The notes under the pieces were generated by a model. It ran no database searches. It saw nothing but the letters and a program-made list of their open reading frames with translations, and had not been told where the DNA came from. A stretch of DNA of 64,000 bases, from the NCBI GenBank assembly GCA_019671005.1, contig CM033718.1:33310508-33374507 (forward strand). The letters are read 5' to 3'. Below are positions 1 to 12,340 of the stretch, in pieces (within the stretch, counting starts at the first letter, position 1; each line of letters starts with the position of its first letter). The position numbers and the translations under genes were made by a program. This DNA comes from Hibiscus mutabilis. Taxonomy: Eukaryota; Streptophyta; Magnoliopsida; Malvales; Malvaceae.

Positions 1-1212
1 TACTGGTGGCCAGGCATGAAATCGGCTCTCACAGATTTTGTTTCAAAGTGCCTAAATTGTCAAAGAGTTAAAGCCGAGTATAAAGTCCCTACTAGATTGC
101 TCCAACCAATCGAATTCCCTCAGTAGAAATGAGATTTAATTATAATGGACTTCGTTACTGGTCTTCCTTCCACTCCAAGAAAGAATGATGTTGTATGGGT
201 GATTGTTGATAGATTCAAAAATTCTACTCACTTCATCCATGTTCGAATAAACATGAACTTGGAAACCTTAGCCGAGCTATACATTCGTGAAGTGATTCGA
301 TTACACAGTGTACCTACAACTATAATCTCTAGTCGTGCCCCAGATTTGCTTCTCGATTCTTGAATTCTTTGTAGAAGAATCTAGGAGCTAAAGTGCACGT
401 TAGTACAGCCTTTCATCCTCAATCAGATGGACAATCTGAAAGAGTCATTCAAGTCCTCGAAGATATGCTATGTGCTTGTGTTATAGACTTCGAAAATAAC
501 TGGGAGAAATCTCTACCCCTAGTAGAGTTTGCATACAACAATAGCTACCAGACATCTATCCAAATGGCTCCCTTCGAAGCACTATACGGAAGAAAATGTA
601 GGACTCCCCTATGCTGGTTTGAATTGGGAGAAAACAAAGTATTGGGACCTCAATTGCTTAGAGAAACCGAAGAACAAGTGAGTATCATTCATTATCGATT
701 GAAGGCAGCTTTCGATAGGCATAAAGCATATGCAGACTTGAAAAGGAGAGACATCCAACATAATGTTGGAGACAAGGTCTTCCTCAAAGTATCTCTGTGG
801 AAGAAATTCTTTCGGTTTGGAAGACAAGGAAAGCTCAGCCCTCGATTTATTGGACCATTCGAAATCCTTGAAAGGATTGGTCCAATGGTTTATCAATTGG
901 CACTCCCTTGTGAATTCAATAAGATCTACAATGTCTTCCATGCCTCTATGCTCAGAAGATATAGATCTGATCCAACGCAAGAAGTGTTAGAATTGAATCC
1001 TGACTTATCTTATGAAGAAGAACCAGTCCAGATTCTTGATTGTGAAGTTAGAAAGCTCAGGAACAAAACTGTTCCTCTTGTCAAAGTATTGTGGAGAAAT
1101 CACAAGATGGAAGAAGAAACTTGGGAATCTGAAGAAGTCCTTAGGAAGCAATATCCTCACCTATTCGATTCAGGTGAATTCGAGGACGAATTTATTTTAA
1201 GGGGAGGAGAAT
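1..1212 (+). pseudogene. Chromovirus (Tekay/Del-like) integrase and chromodomain, 3' end of pol
   Basis: This is the end of a Ty3/gypsy polyprotein whose product would insert element cDNA into chromosomes. The zinc-binding part is entered at its WWPGMK segment and shows CLNC. The core shows MDFVTGLP (first catalytic Asp) and, further on, HPQSDGQSER (catalytic Glu). The second Asp region reads ISSRAPD where the sister copy in this window (about 10885, minus) has ISDRD, so that residue looks lost. Codons 124-126 (TAG) and 130-132 (TGA) are stops at two Trp positions, and the frame breaks at 361-392. From 393 an open stretch of 274 codons holds the GPY/F module (LSPRFIGPFEI) and then a chromodomain-like tail at about 1012-1170 (VKVLWRN..EETWESEEVL). 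The ORF ends at 1217, two codons inside the LTR. The upstream part of the element lies outside the window. Confidence 0.93.
1199..1212 (+). other. Polypurine tract of the plus-strand chromovirus
   Basis: AAGGGGAGGAGAAT lies directly before the TGTAATACC start of the LTR. This is the standard site for plus-strand DNA priming in LTR retrotransposons, and it confirms both the LTR start and the orientation. Confidence 0.85.
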
Positions 1213-4200
1213 TGTAATACCACAAATCATGGCCTAGTAACATGTCATAAACTAATTAGAACTTAATTGTACAAACAATCTACAAATTAGAAGAATTAAG
1301 TAAACCTAGTGACTAAATTAGATGGATTGATAAAGAAGTGGCCGAATCATGAAGGATCAAATAGTAACAAATTATAAATGTAGAATTGCATGCAATTAGG
1401 ATATTTAATTAAGGATTTATGAAGCAATTAGACCATAATTTTCCAAGTGGAGGCAAATAGCCAAGCCAAGTGATATCACCATAGCCAAGTGGCCATCTTC
1501 CTATCATCTTCTCCACTACATCTTTCTCCACGTTGGCCGAACCATACTCATCCATCTAGGAGAAAGAAAGCTTCATTGATCATCTTCAAATTCATGCTTC
1601 TTGAATTAGCTTTGATCAAATTTAGCTTGGAGAAGGTATAATGCTTGACTCCTACATGTTATAAATTGCTTGAATTTTGAAATGATGATGTCCTTGTTGT
1701 TTAGATTGATTTGGATGATTGTTATGTATGTTAGGATCATATTCTTTTTTAATAGAACTTGAAATTGTGATTTTTACTAGCTAAATTGCTAAAGAGAATG
1801 TATATGGTTGCTGGAAAATTGAGAATTGGAAGTATGATTGAAAACAGTTTTGATTAGGGACTGTTTTACTAGTGAAATGTGCGATTAGGCTAAATGTATA
1901 GAGAACCATGTTTTTATCATGTTGGTATATTAATTGAGGATTGAATGGAATAGATAAGTTTCTGGAAAATGAATGCACCTAATTGGATTAGTTGAAAATA
2001 GGTAATGGACTGCTCAAATGGTGAATGGGATGCATAATGTTGATCAAATAGATCAAATTGAATTTAACATGATAATGCCCTATTTTAAGGACATTTATAG
2101 GTGAATTAGACTGACATAGACATGTAAGAACATGAAAATGAGTTGAATTGCCATGTTAGAACCTTGTTTAGGTGAGTTATAAAACTAGAAACTCAACCTA
2201 GTGTAATCGGCCCAGAATACTCTGTTCTAGGCAGTAACTTTGAAAAATCACCATAAATTGTATAAAAGGAATTTAAGGCTGAAATTGTTTTGGATAGTGC
2301 CTTGACATGTCTAAATTTATTAGGAGAAAATTGAACTGACTTCTAGATTGTAGAATGAATTGTAGAGAAGAAACACTAGGTATAGTGCAAACTGTCCAGT
2401 GTAGCAAATTGCAATGTCTTTAAGTTAAAGCCTGTATTAATTGGAAAATAACTAAAATACAGGGTCTATATGGTTAGAAATATAATTATGTTATCTTTCC
2501 AACGGTGTAAACCAATTGTAATCCTGATGTACGGAATGAAAGTTATGCATGTTTAACTGAACATACTACATGCTCCCTAGTGACAACGTTTAGGTAATTG
2601 TATACTGTTTTGGGACAGTTTTGGAAATTGTATTGTAAACAGTTTTGGGGCATTGGTTACTGCCCTATTTTTCATGAATTAAAGTATAGTTAAGAGTAGT
2701 TATGTATAGTAAAGAATGTATATGAACATGCTGCCAGATTTGTATATGATGTGTACTTTTAACATTGCCTTGATTGAATGATTATGTGATCTTGTTTTGA
2801 CATGTATATACTTGTGTAATGCGATAGAAATAGGGGTGAACTTGGTGGATGAGGAAAAAGTGGAACATCCTAAAGCCAGGAACAAAGGAGTGTGGATCCA
2901 AGACTAGATAAGCTTTGAGCATTGTGAGTGTAGTTATTCCTAGGATTAGGACCAGGTCCTAACCAATGTAAGCATGTCTATATTCTTGTATTGTTTGAAT
3001 GAACTTAATATGATCTTGATCTATAAGGGAAGAATGATTAAAGTAAAGCATAAAACTTGATCACAACCTTGAGTACATGTTTGATTCGAATACTGAGCAT
3101 GTTTAAGTAATAACATTGGTGCTTGTATGTGTAATGTGTCATGTGATCGAATGTTAATGAACTTGCTTGAAATGTTATCCCAACTTGATGAAATGAAACA
3201 TGAGAATTACATGATATGTGAGCTATGGCTCAATTGGCCTAAGGGCCTAGTATGAAATGAACTTGCTTGTTATGATCTTGAACTTGATATACTTGAATAA
3301 ATGGCTTAAGTCGAAAAACCTTGGTGGCTAGTTGGACTAGGTAGAAGGGCATGCCTTAGAGCCTAGAGCTCATTGTGTCAGGATGGAATATGGTCCAGGG
3401 CTAAGGCCCCTATTTGGAGACAGACGGAGGGTACGTATGTGGTATTTGGCGACAGTAGGAGGGTTGACCAGCACTACGGTGCATCTTGTGGCGACAGTTG
3501 GTTGGAGACTCAATTACCTATACAAACTAAGTGCCAAGGGGGTTGTTTAATTGATAACAAATGAAATAATAATCCTACATCACATGTTACTTGTCTTGAA
3601 AGCCATGAATTGGATGTTACTTGACATGAAAGCCATGAATTGTATGTTACTTGTCATGTAAGCATGACTTACTTGATTACTTGTTCTGTAAGTATGATTT
3701 GCTCGATTCTTGATATGAAAACATGATGTATGATTCCATGTTTCTTGTATCCTATTCTAGCCAAATGCTATAATCCTTAGCTAGGATCACTCTAATGCTT
3801 GAAATCCTTAGCTAGGGTCAATCTTGTTTAATTGACACTTAATTGGATATAACAAATGGTTAGAACTAGTTACTACCTCTCTATAGACATTCTTGTACTT
3901 ATCACTCTTGTTTCATTCTTCCCAACCTACAGGATAAAGGATTCGAGTGTTGCTTGATCTTGAAGTCTATTACCTTGAGCTCAAAGCAAGACACAAGCAT
4001 TGCCTAAGTATGGTTTCATACTTCTTTTGTATATCTCCTAGATTGGTGGCACTAGATTGTATAGAGTTTAGCTTGATCATGCATTTTGGAACACTTGAAC
4101 TTGTATATATGTGTGTTCGTAAATGGGGCTACTATGTTATGAACTTAGTGACAAGTATGTAAGGAACTTAAATTACATGTAATGGAAAGGATTTGCTGCA

Positions 4201-4858
4201 CATAAATAAATTTGTATTGGAATGATCAAGTGTTTAATCTAGTTTACATTGAGCCATTTGAATGGCTTGTTTAATGAACATGTATATGATTGACTGAATA
4301 ACATGAAATGTTTCATGTCTTGCTTGAAATGAAAGTAGTATGTGATGAACCATGCTTGCTTGTCTACCATTTAAATTGCCTTGGGAACTATATGGTCACT
4401 TGTATGTGTGTATATATCATGATATATGTGTTATTGTGTATTGTATAGTGAAGGCCGAATGGTCTATAGTTGATTGAAAACTGGTTACATGCAATGGCAT
4501 GTTAACATGATCGTGTTTAGTAATCTAGGTATGAAATGTTATATGAATGAACCTAAGGAACAATGTAATGAAATGGAATTATGTTGCACACCTAGGGTCA
4601 TTCGAATGATAAGGATAAAATGAAGTTAATTGTAATGTTTATGTAGTAACCTATAATATCTTGAAATCAAAATATGAGTTTGCTTGTTTGATAAGTAATG
4701 AATGCTTGGTTGCTTTCTAGTTAAGTAACTCATCTAATAGGGATGAGTTATCAATTCTTGCCTTGCCTTGATCTTTCTTGTATTGCTTGCTTGCCTTGTC
4801 CTTGCTTAGTAACGCTCCCGAGCCAGTTTGCTACTAGCCTGGGGTAGGGGGTGTTACA
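1213..4858 (+). repeat. 3' LTR of the plus-strand chromovirus (LTR family 1)
   Basis: The 3.65-kb block begins TGTAATACC right after the polypurine tract and ends GGGTGTTACA, with canonical TG...CA ends. Long stretches match the LTR at 21341-24886 and, in reverse, the LTR at 6529-9988. Shared landmarks are the TGGATCCAAGACTAG segment near 2894 and the GGCGACAGTAGGAGGG box at 3448-3463. Short ORFs inside it are not conserved between copies and I do not regard them as genes. The matching 5' LTR would lie left of the window, so the target duplication cannot be tested. Confidence 0.92.
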
Positions 4859-6528
4859 GTCCATGTTTGATTGTATTGGTATGTGTTACACATAGCACAA
4901 AGCAATGGTTAGGGTTAAAACATATCAATCAATCTCCTCTTCCCTCTATCACCTCCCTTTTTACCTCCTACTGTTGCCAATATATCACAATATTGGGTCG
5001 TCACCCCTGAGCCATATCCCCAATATACCAAGTATCATGCCAATGTGTCCAAGGGCTTCCATTGTATATGCAACTTATACATTTTATGCTTTGGCATTGG
5101 GTGAGCAATCTTATGACAATATTGATCTTTTAGCTCTAGAGGATTTAGAAGTTCACAAGATTATAACCTTTTAGGCTTCTATTTCATTCTTAAAGTCTTA
5201 TGGCATCTAAGCATTTAGCTCCAAAGATAGTTATTTTAACATAACATATGACATTAATAAATTCTAACTTTTGTTTACTAGAGTTTTATGACATTTAAAG
5301 ATCATAAGAGATCACAATTATAACAAGGTTATTATAATTTAAGAGTTCAAATCATAGCATAGCAAAGTAATTTTGCATATAAAAATGCAAGTAATACCAA
5401 AGAACTTAACAAGAATGCCATGCCATGAATGTAACCATCCTAAAGAGCTCTACGTGAGCCTTATGCAAAATGATAATGTGCATCCAAAACTTAAATGTTT
5501 CATACATTAAACACATAGAAAAAAAGGTCGAAATGACTCAGTGTCATCTGAAACAAATGCAACTACACTCACCTAATATCCTGAAATTACGGGATATCTT
5601 GATCCACAAATTACATCTAGTTCTACTCCTTCAGGACCTTGATTCACCAAAGTCTCCTTAGTCCAGTTATGCATAAAATAACAGTTCATTAGAATCATTA
5701 CAATCTTTTATATTGTACACTAATAAAAGTAAATTAAACAAACCTTTAGTTAACAATCAAAACAATTCCATAAAACAAATATATACACTATGCATTTCTT
5801 TAACCAAATCATTCAATCAATAATACTCCCTAAATAAATTAATGGATCTTAATTATGATTCTAAATCCATTACTCACATTCAACCATTAAATACATTTTC
5901 AAAGCTATTTTTCATAGAACTACTTCTAAACTAATTTTATTCCATCGTCAACCTCCTTCATTGAAACATATCGCACTACATTTACTAAACTGCACATTTC
6001 ATTCTTTAAAAATCTGAATTAACAACTTACACACACCATCATATATTTACTACACCCAAAATGTATTTAGGTAGTAGATAACAAACTACATCATAAGTTC
6101 TATAAGTCTGCATTTCCAATTAAAAATCAAGATTGCGTTGCATAGAATTTCAATTCTGCATACAACATTCATTTTACTACATGAATAAATACTGCACACA
6201 CACATTCAAACTATTTTTACATGCTTATTTCACACATATACATTCTGTTATGTATTAAAATCATAGGACTGTACTATATACAACTGTAGGGCTGCACTCT
6301 TTAGCATGTCAAAACTGCAATTGATCATTTAATCATGAATTTCAGCATGTAAAAAGAATTACCAAAAACAATGACAAGCATTTGTACATGATCCCACATC
6401 AAGACTCACAAGTCACTTATCATCCATTAGGCATGCTACAAGCAATTCATTCGAATTTTACACTAACTATCCTTGAAACTTCAACTGGATTTTCTAACTT
6501 CAACCAGACTTTTCTAACTCTCTTTGAC
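4859..6528. other. AT-rich interval with no gene
   Basis: I see no conserved coding motif here. It separates the plus LTR ending at 4858 from the minus LTR starting near 6529. Several phrases resemble degraded minus-oriented LTR sequence, so it may be an older LTR remnant. The small ORFs (for example 4905-5174) look random. Confidence 0.5.
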
Positions 6529-6634
6529 TTATAAACCCCGTCCCTAGGTTAGCCGTAATCCAGATCATGAGCGTTACCAAAGCGAGAACAAAGCAAGAGA
6601 TAGGTTACTTGTGACTAAGGAGACTTTGGTGAAT
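5642..6634. repeat. 22-bp perfect inverted repeat, arms about 950 bp apart
   Basis: Positions 5642-5663 (start ATTCACCAAAG) are the exact reverse complement of 6613-6634 (end CTTTGGTGAAT). The right arm lies inside the 3' end of the minus LTR, the left arm outside it. The similarity fades quickly beyond the 22 bp. This may be filler DNA copied during break repair. Confidence 0.7.
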
Positions 6635-9600
6635 AAAGGACATACAAGTAATCCACATTAATCAAAACAAACACACTTAGCATGCCAATTTAGGTACTAA
6701 TTTGTTTCATTTCATACTTATATCCTATCATATTACCATTTGCCATTCCATTTTAATACACCTACACCATTCGAATAACAATGACAAGTATGGCATACTT
6801 CACAATAGGTTTCGATTAGACATGACCCAACTTATATTCTTATTACATGTTTATATACCCTATTCAAACAATAAGGTGATCACTTAACACATTTCATTTG
6901 TTTATTTTTCAAACAAGTCATACTATTTCATGGCATCCTTAGCTAGTAACATTGTTAATGCATGCTTGTACATACCTTAGGTCCAATCCAAGCATTGTCG
7001 AATCATACCAATGGCCACAAGAACAAATGCATTATCATACAATTTTGGTCTAGCATTCAAGTTATACAAGGTTTCATCAACCATTGGATTACTTTCACAA
7101 TTTGCGCAGCATCTTACTTATTATATACATATCAACATAGTTCATATACATAGTTTAAAGTATCAAGGTTGGTTACATGATAGGCCCAACAAAAACATTA
7201 CATATACTAGTCATGTATATCCACCCAAAATGCATGTTCAAAGGTAACTATTACAAGTTCTAGTGCCACCAAACTAGGAGCATACAAAGAGTATGAAATC
7301 ATACATTCAAGCTTGCTTCAAAACGTTGCTTCGAGTTCAAGATATCCTCTTGAAATTTTCCTAAATCTGTTATGGGAAGAATGAAGAGTAGAGTGGTAAG
7401 TACAAGTTATGTACTTAGTGAGGTAACACTAAGCTAACCAATTTCAAGTATACATATCCAAGTTTACAAGTATTTCAAAGAATTAAGATCATCACTACAT
7501 GTCATATACTATTCAAATGCATGGGGTAAACATAGGAAAGCTTCACATATCACCCATTCAACATAGCAACATCCATCATGTATACATATCATGCTATTCA
7601 AATTATTGCTTAGGAGACAAGCAATCAAAAACACCAAGTACCAAGTAGACATTCTTGCACAATAACATCATATATGCATTTCTTTCATGGAAAGTAACAA
7701 GTTACACAATCATTCATGTCTTATCTTTCAAGACAAGGATGTTCATTCAAGAATCTTACAACACAAGTAATGTTCACATCACACATCCAAGACAAACAAT
7801 GTTCATTTCAAGTTATTAAGTCATCTTACAACACCCTTGGTATTTAGTTTAATAGATAATCAAATCTTCAATAATATGCAACCGTAGTGCCAATATGCAC
7901 CGTAGTGCCAATATGAGCTCTAGATTCTAAGGCATGCCCTCTTATCTATCCAAACTAGCTTCCAAGGTTGTTTGATTATCAATTTTATTCAAGCTTTATA
8001 CAAGTCATTAATCAATACATGATTATGCCATTCAAAGGCCAAGCCCTTAGGCTTATAGAGTCTTAACTCCCAAGACAAGATTATCCATGCGATTTGAATG
8101 GCATGAACACAAGGTGGTACCATTGTTCATTTCATTTCAACCAATCATGCATATCAATCACAAACACATTAATATGTATGCAATGTGCGTACCTTATTCT
8201 CCAAGCAAGCATGCCATTTCTTACCTTTGGCATAAGCAATGCAACATGTCAAGCATTTCATTTCAATTGCTACATGAAAATGCCAAATATATATTAGGTC
8301 ATGTTACATGAAAATGCCATTGAATTAATACAATAGCAAGATTGGTTAGGACCTAAGTCCTAACCCTAAGAATGGTTACACTCACAATACTCCTAGCTAA
8401 TCACTTGTCTTATATCCAAATCCCTTTGCCTCTTGCATTGGGATTTTCACTCTTTTCTTCCTCTTCCACAACTTTCTACCCTTGGTCTAGCAAGCATAAC
8501 ACATACAAATCATCAAAACATGCACATAATGTCACACATATATAGTAACTATGTTACCACATTTGTACCTAACATTTAGCTACTGTTTTATCATGCTTTC
8601 TTTTAAGCATTTCTTACTTTTTCATCTCCATATTGTTATTACCTCATTTTAGGACATAACTGGACAGATTACAATGTCCCAAAACTGTCTTGGAAATAGT
8701 TTGCTTCAAGGTGCAAAAACAGTCCCAAACTGCCCAGGACACTGCTGCCTTTCAGTTTGCACACAGTCCATTTAAATTGTCATATATTTTAATCCGTACG
8801 TCAGAATTTCGATTAATTTACACCATTGGAAACATAAATTTTTTTTCTTTATGACCGTATAAGGCTTTCATTTTAGTTATTATCCAATTAATACATTTTA
8901 TTATTCAAAGACAAGACATTTACACTATCTGAACAGTTTGCACTGTCCAGCTATTTCTAATTATAATTTCCAGCATAGTACCCAGATTTTAGTTCTTTTT
9001 TCACCTAATGAAATTAGACATAATAAGGATCATTCCAATAAAATTTCAGCCCTGAATTTGATCTATAAAAATTTTGGTGAATTTTCAAAGTTACTACCCA
9101 GATAGAGCAATTCTGGGCTGATTGCACCTATTCACATTTTAATTCCTTAAATTCATTTTAACCAATGTTTTAGCCCTATAATTCATTTCATATGAAATCC
9201 TAAACATTATTAGTCAATGTTAATTCATTTTTCAAGGTGTCCAAAACAAAGTAAGTTGGTTAAGTTGCTTAATTTTGCATGTTTACACAATTTGTTCTTA
9301 CTAAAATAGTTTCTAGGCTATATGACTTTGTTCATACTTTTATCTTTCTTTTCCAGCATTGGTTGCTAACAATTTAGCTTGTTTAACACCTTAATTACAT
9401 TACCTAATCATGATCATGTTCAATTCATTAATTCCATAGCTCAATTACATGTTCTAACAATTCAATTCTTACAACAACATCTCATTTCAAATTTCCAGCA
9501 ACCTAATTTTGTTACACCATCACTTACACATAAATTCCACTCTAATTCAAGTTATCCATGGTGTATACAAGTTCAATTTCATCATTCTCTTCATTTCAAA

Positions 9601-9988
9601 CAACCTAACAACTCAACTACGCATTATACATCATCTAAATCAGAATTTCAAGCATGAATCAGTTTGGACAGCATGAATTTACCTTAGTAATGCTGCCATC
9701 ATGTTGAGTTTAATCCATTTAGTGGATTTAGAAAATTACCATTTCACCCTGAATTAGTCTCAAATCTTAATTTTAATCAAGGGCAATTAGGGAAAATGAG
9801 AAATTTATCATGCATTCCCCATATTTTTCATGTTATCCGAATAAGTCCTTCTAAATTGGTCTCTTATTTCAGTTAGTCTTTCAATTAGATCCTTGACTAA
9901 TAAATTTAGCTTAAATTCTAGGTTCAATAAAGCTATTAACTTAAGCAATTGGTTTCAATAATTTTAGCCTATGATTTAGGGTGTTACA
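6529..9988 (-). repeat. 3' LTR of chromovirus element B (LTR family 1, reversed)
   Basis: On the minus strand the LTR starts TGTAACACCC at 9988, just after a purine tract, and runs left for about 3.46 kb. Its interior matches the reverse complement of the LTRs at 1213-4858 and 21341-24886, for example the GGACCTAAGTCC area near 8350. The left end is degenerate: at 6529 it reads TTATAAACCCC where the sister copies have TGTAACACCCC, so that boundary is approximate. An 18-bp tandem duplication (ACCGTAGTGCCAATATG) lies at 7881-7916. Confidence 0.85.
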
Positions 9989-10010
9989 ACTCTCCCTTCT
10001 TTAAAGAAAA
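9989..10010 (-). other. Polypurine tract of element B
   Basis: Read on the minus strand this is TTTTCTTTAAAGAAGGGAGAGT, ending at the LTR start. It fixes the orientation of element B and marks 6529-9988 as its 3' LTR. Confidence 0.8.
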
Positions 10011-11519
10011 ACCCGTCATCGAATTTTTTACCTGAATCGAATAGGTGAGGATATTGTTCCCTCACGACTTCTTCAGATTCCTAGGTAGCTTCTTCCACCT
10101 TATGGTTTCTCCATAAGATCTTAACAAGGGGAACAATCTTGTTCCGAAGCTTCCTTACTTCCCGGTCAAGAATCTGAATAGGTTCTTCTTCGTAGGACAA
10201 ATCAGGATTCAATTCTACTTCTTCGGGCTCAAGGATGTGTGAAGGATCAGATCAGTACCTTTTGTGCTTTGAAATGTGGAAAACATTGTGTATTCTATCG
10301 AACTCTCTAGTAAGAGCTAGTTGATAGGACACTGGACCAATTCTTTCAACAACTTCAAATGGTCTGATGTATCGGGGACTGAGCTTCCTTTTTCTTCCAA
10401 ATCTGAACACTTTCTTTCAAGGTGAGACCTTTAGGAAGACTTTGTCTCCAATAGCATATTGGATATCTCTCATTCTCAAGTCAGCATACGCTTTCTCTCT
10501 ATCGAAAGCTGCCTTCAATCGATCATGAATGATCTTGATTTGTTCTTTGGTTTTCCGAAGCAATTGAGGTCCTAGAATCTTGTTCTCTCCCAATTCGGAC
10601 CAGAATAGAGGAGTTCTACATCTTCTACCATATAGAGCTTCGAATGGTGCCATTTGAATAGAAGATTGATAGCTATTATTATAGCAAACTCTACAAGATG
10701 TAGGGTTTTCTCCCAATTCCTCCCGCAGTCAATAACACAAGCTCGTAGCATATCATCTAGCACTTGAATGATTCTCTCAGATTGGCCATCCGATTAAGGA
10801 TGAAAGGTCGTAGTAAGATGTACTTTAGCTCCTAGAGCTTTTTGCATAAAATTCTAGAATCGAGAAGCGAATTGAGGGTCACGATCAGAGATGATTGTTG
10901 TAGGTACACTGTGAAACCGAATCACTTCATAGATGTACAACTCGGTAAGTATTTCCAAACTCATGTTTATATGAACATGGATGAAGTAAGTAGATTTAGT
11001 GAATCTATCAACAATCACCCATACAACATCATTGTTTCTTGGAGTATAAGGAAGACCGGTGACAAAGTCTATAGTAATTCGATCCCACTTCCACTGGGGA
11101 AGTTTAATAGGTTGGGGCAGTCAAGTAGGGACTTGATGCTCGGCTTTGACTCTTTGACAAGTTAAGCACTTGGATACGAAGTTCTTGATTGCAGATTTCA
11201 TACATGGTGGATCCAGGGTGGATCGAGAAAGAACTTTGATGTACTTCTTACAACATTTCCTGCTTTAATTGTTCGTTGTTAGGAACAAAAACTCTATCTT
11301 TGAAATAGAGGAGTCCATTTGACTTGAGGGAGAAGTCTGAGCTAGACTCAGAATCAAGCTTAGACCTGATCTTCTGAAGATCTGGATCAACTTGTTGAAG
11401 TTCTTTGATCCTCGATACTAGATTGGATTGAACTTGAAGTTCAGACAAGAATTTTTGGCCCTTGGATAGTCAAAAATGAGCATTGATAGTTGTAGTAGCA
11501 AGGAAGAAATTAACAAGGT
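10011..11519 (-). pseudogene. Element B integrase plus chromodomain
   Basis: Read leftwards, the order is a linker (VPNNEQLKQ at about 11270), zinc-finger cysteines SKCLTCQ near 11160, core IDFVTGLP near 11065, ISDRDPQF near 10885, GQSER near 10775, a C-terminal module and a chromodomain at about 10035-10190. All three catalytic acidic residues remain visible, unlike the copy at 1-1212. Damage includes a stop in the HP_SDGQSER motif, a frame break around 10700 and a TAG at 10081-10083 where the plus-strand sister has the Trp of EETWESEE. The function in life would be integration, with the chromodomain steering insertion towards heterochromatin as known for chromoviruses. Confidence 0.92.
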
Positions 11520-11810
11520 CATTAGAATGATTTTCGATAGATTTCTTGTAATGCAAGGCACTGTTTGAATTGTTTCTTGTAGAACAAGGCATTATTTGAA
11601 TGCTTTATTACAAGCTAAGAAATACTCAATTTCAATGGTTACATGTATTTTAGGCACAATTCTTATTCGAGTGGTATTTTACTTTTCAAGGAGTGTTCGA
11701 ATGGTAACATGTAGCTTAAGGAAGCTCTAGATTCATTGTTTGCAAAACAAGAAAGGCACAATTCAAATGAATTAAATTAGAATTCTAGATTTAGGAGTTA
11801 CCCGAATATG
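11520..11810. other. About 290-bp AT-rich insert between RNase H and integrase of element B
   Basis: Coding similarity ends at the RNase H tail (about 11811) and resumes at the integrase linker (about 11515). The block between is AT-rich and untranslatable, and contains two imperfect copies of a roughly 33-bp unit near 11547-11605 (TTTCTTGTAATGCAAGG, then TTTCTTGTAGAACAAGG). It may be a small non-autonomous insertion, but I could not define inverted ends or a target duplication. Confidence 0.5.
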
Positions 11811-12340
11811 GTCTGTGACTAAGGGTGTAAGCAACTACGTTTGCTTTCCCCGATGGTAGTCGATAACCAAGTCGTAATCCTTAAGTCATTTGAGCCATCT
11901 CTTTTGCCTCTGATTGAAGTCCTTCTGAGTTAGGAGGTATTTGAGACTTTTGTGATCGGTAAATAGATTGTATTTCTCTCCGTATAGATAGTGTCTCCAT
12001 ATCTTGAGAGCAAACATGATAGTTGCTAGTTCTAGATCGTGCGTTGGATAATTAGACTCATGTGGCTTCAGTTGCCTTGAAGCGTAAGAAATTATGTTCC
12101 CATCTTGCATCAGGACACAACCGAGTCCTAGATGAGAAGCATCACTATAAATAGTGAATTCTTTGCCTGATTCTGGTTGGATGAGTGTTGGGGCATGAGT
12201 CAGAGCTTGCTTAAGTTGATCAAAGCTTCGTTGTTGGTTCTCCGACCAATTGAAAGCCGTATCTTTGCGGGTAACCTTAGTAAGGCTTGCGGCAATGAAG
12301 GAGAAGCCCTTAACAAAACTTCTGTAATACCCAATTATAC
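11811..12340 (-). pseudogene. Element B RNase H
   Basis: RNase H would remove template RNA during reverse transcription. On the minus strand I read IYSDASHLGLG near 12145 (first catalytic Asp), MQDGNIISYASRQLKPHE with LELATI (Glu), and LFTDHKSLKYLL (Asp) near 11955. The usual D-E-D set therefore appears intact. A TGA interrupts the frame at 11884-11886, just after RQKRWLK, and the tail (DYDLVIDYHRGK) runs on to about 11815. It lies between RT and integrase, the normal Ty3/gypsy order. Confidence 0.9.

Noticed and set aside
609..980. A 123-codon ORF antisense to the integrase
   Set aside because: Shadow of the plus-strand coding region, with no motif of its own.
2700..2885. A 61-codon minus ORF also found at 22794-22979
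   Set aside because: Similar only because both lie in copies of the same LTR. It has no start context or motif, so the conservation is explained by the repeat.
3440..3540. GGCGACAG repeats as a possible CRISPR-like array
   Set aside because: Only two or three irregular units, inside plant LTRs; no equal spacers.
8087..8311. Overlapping ORFs of 67-74 codons
   Set aside because: Both lie inside the reversed family 1 LTR and are not conserved in the sister LTRs.
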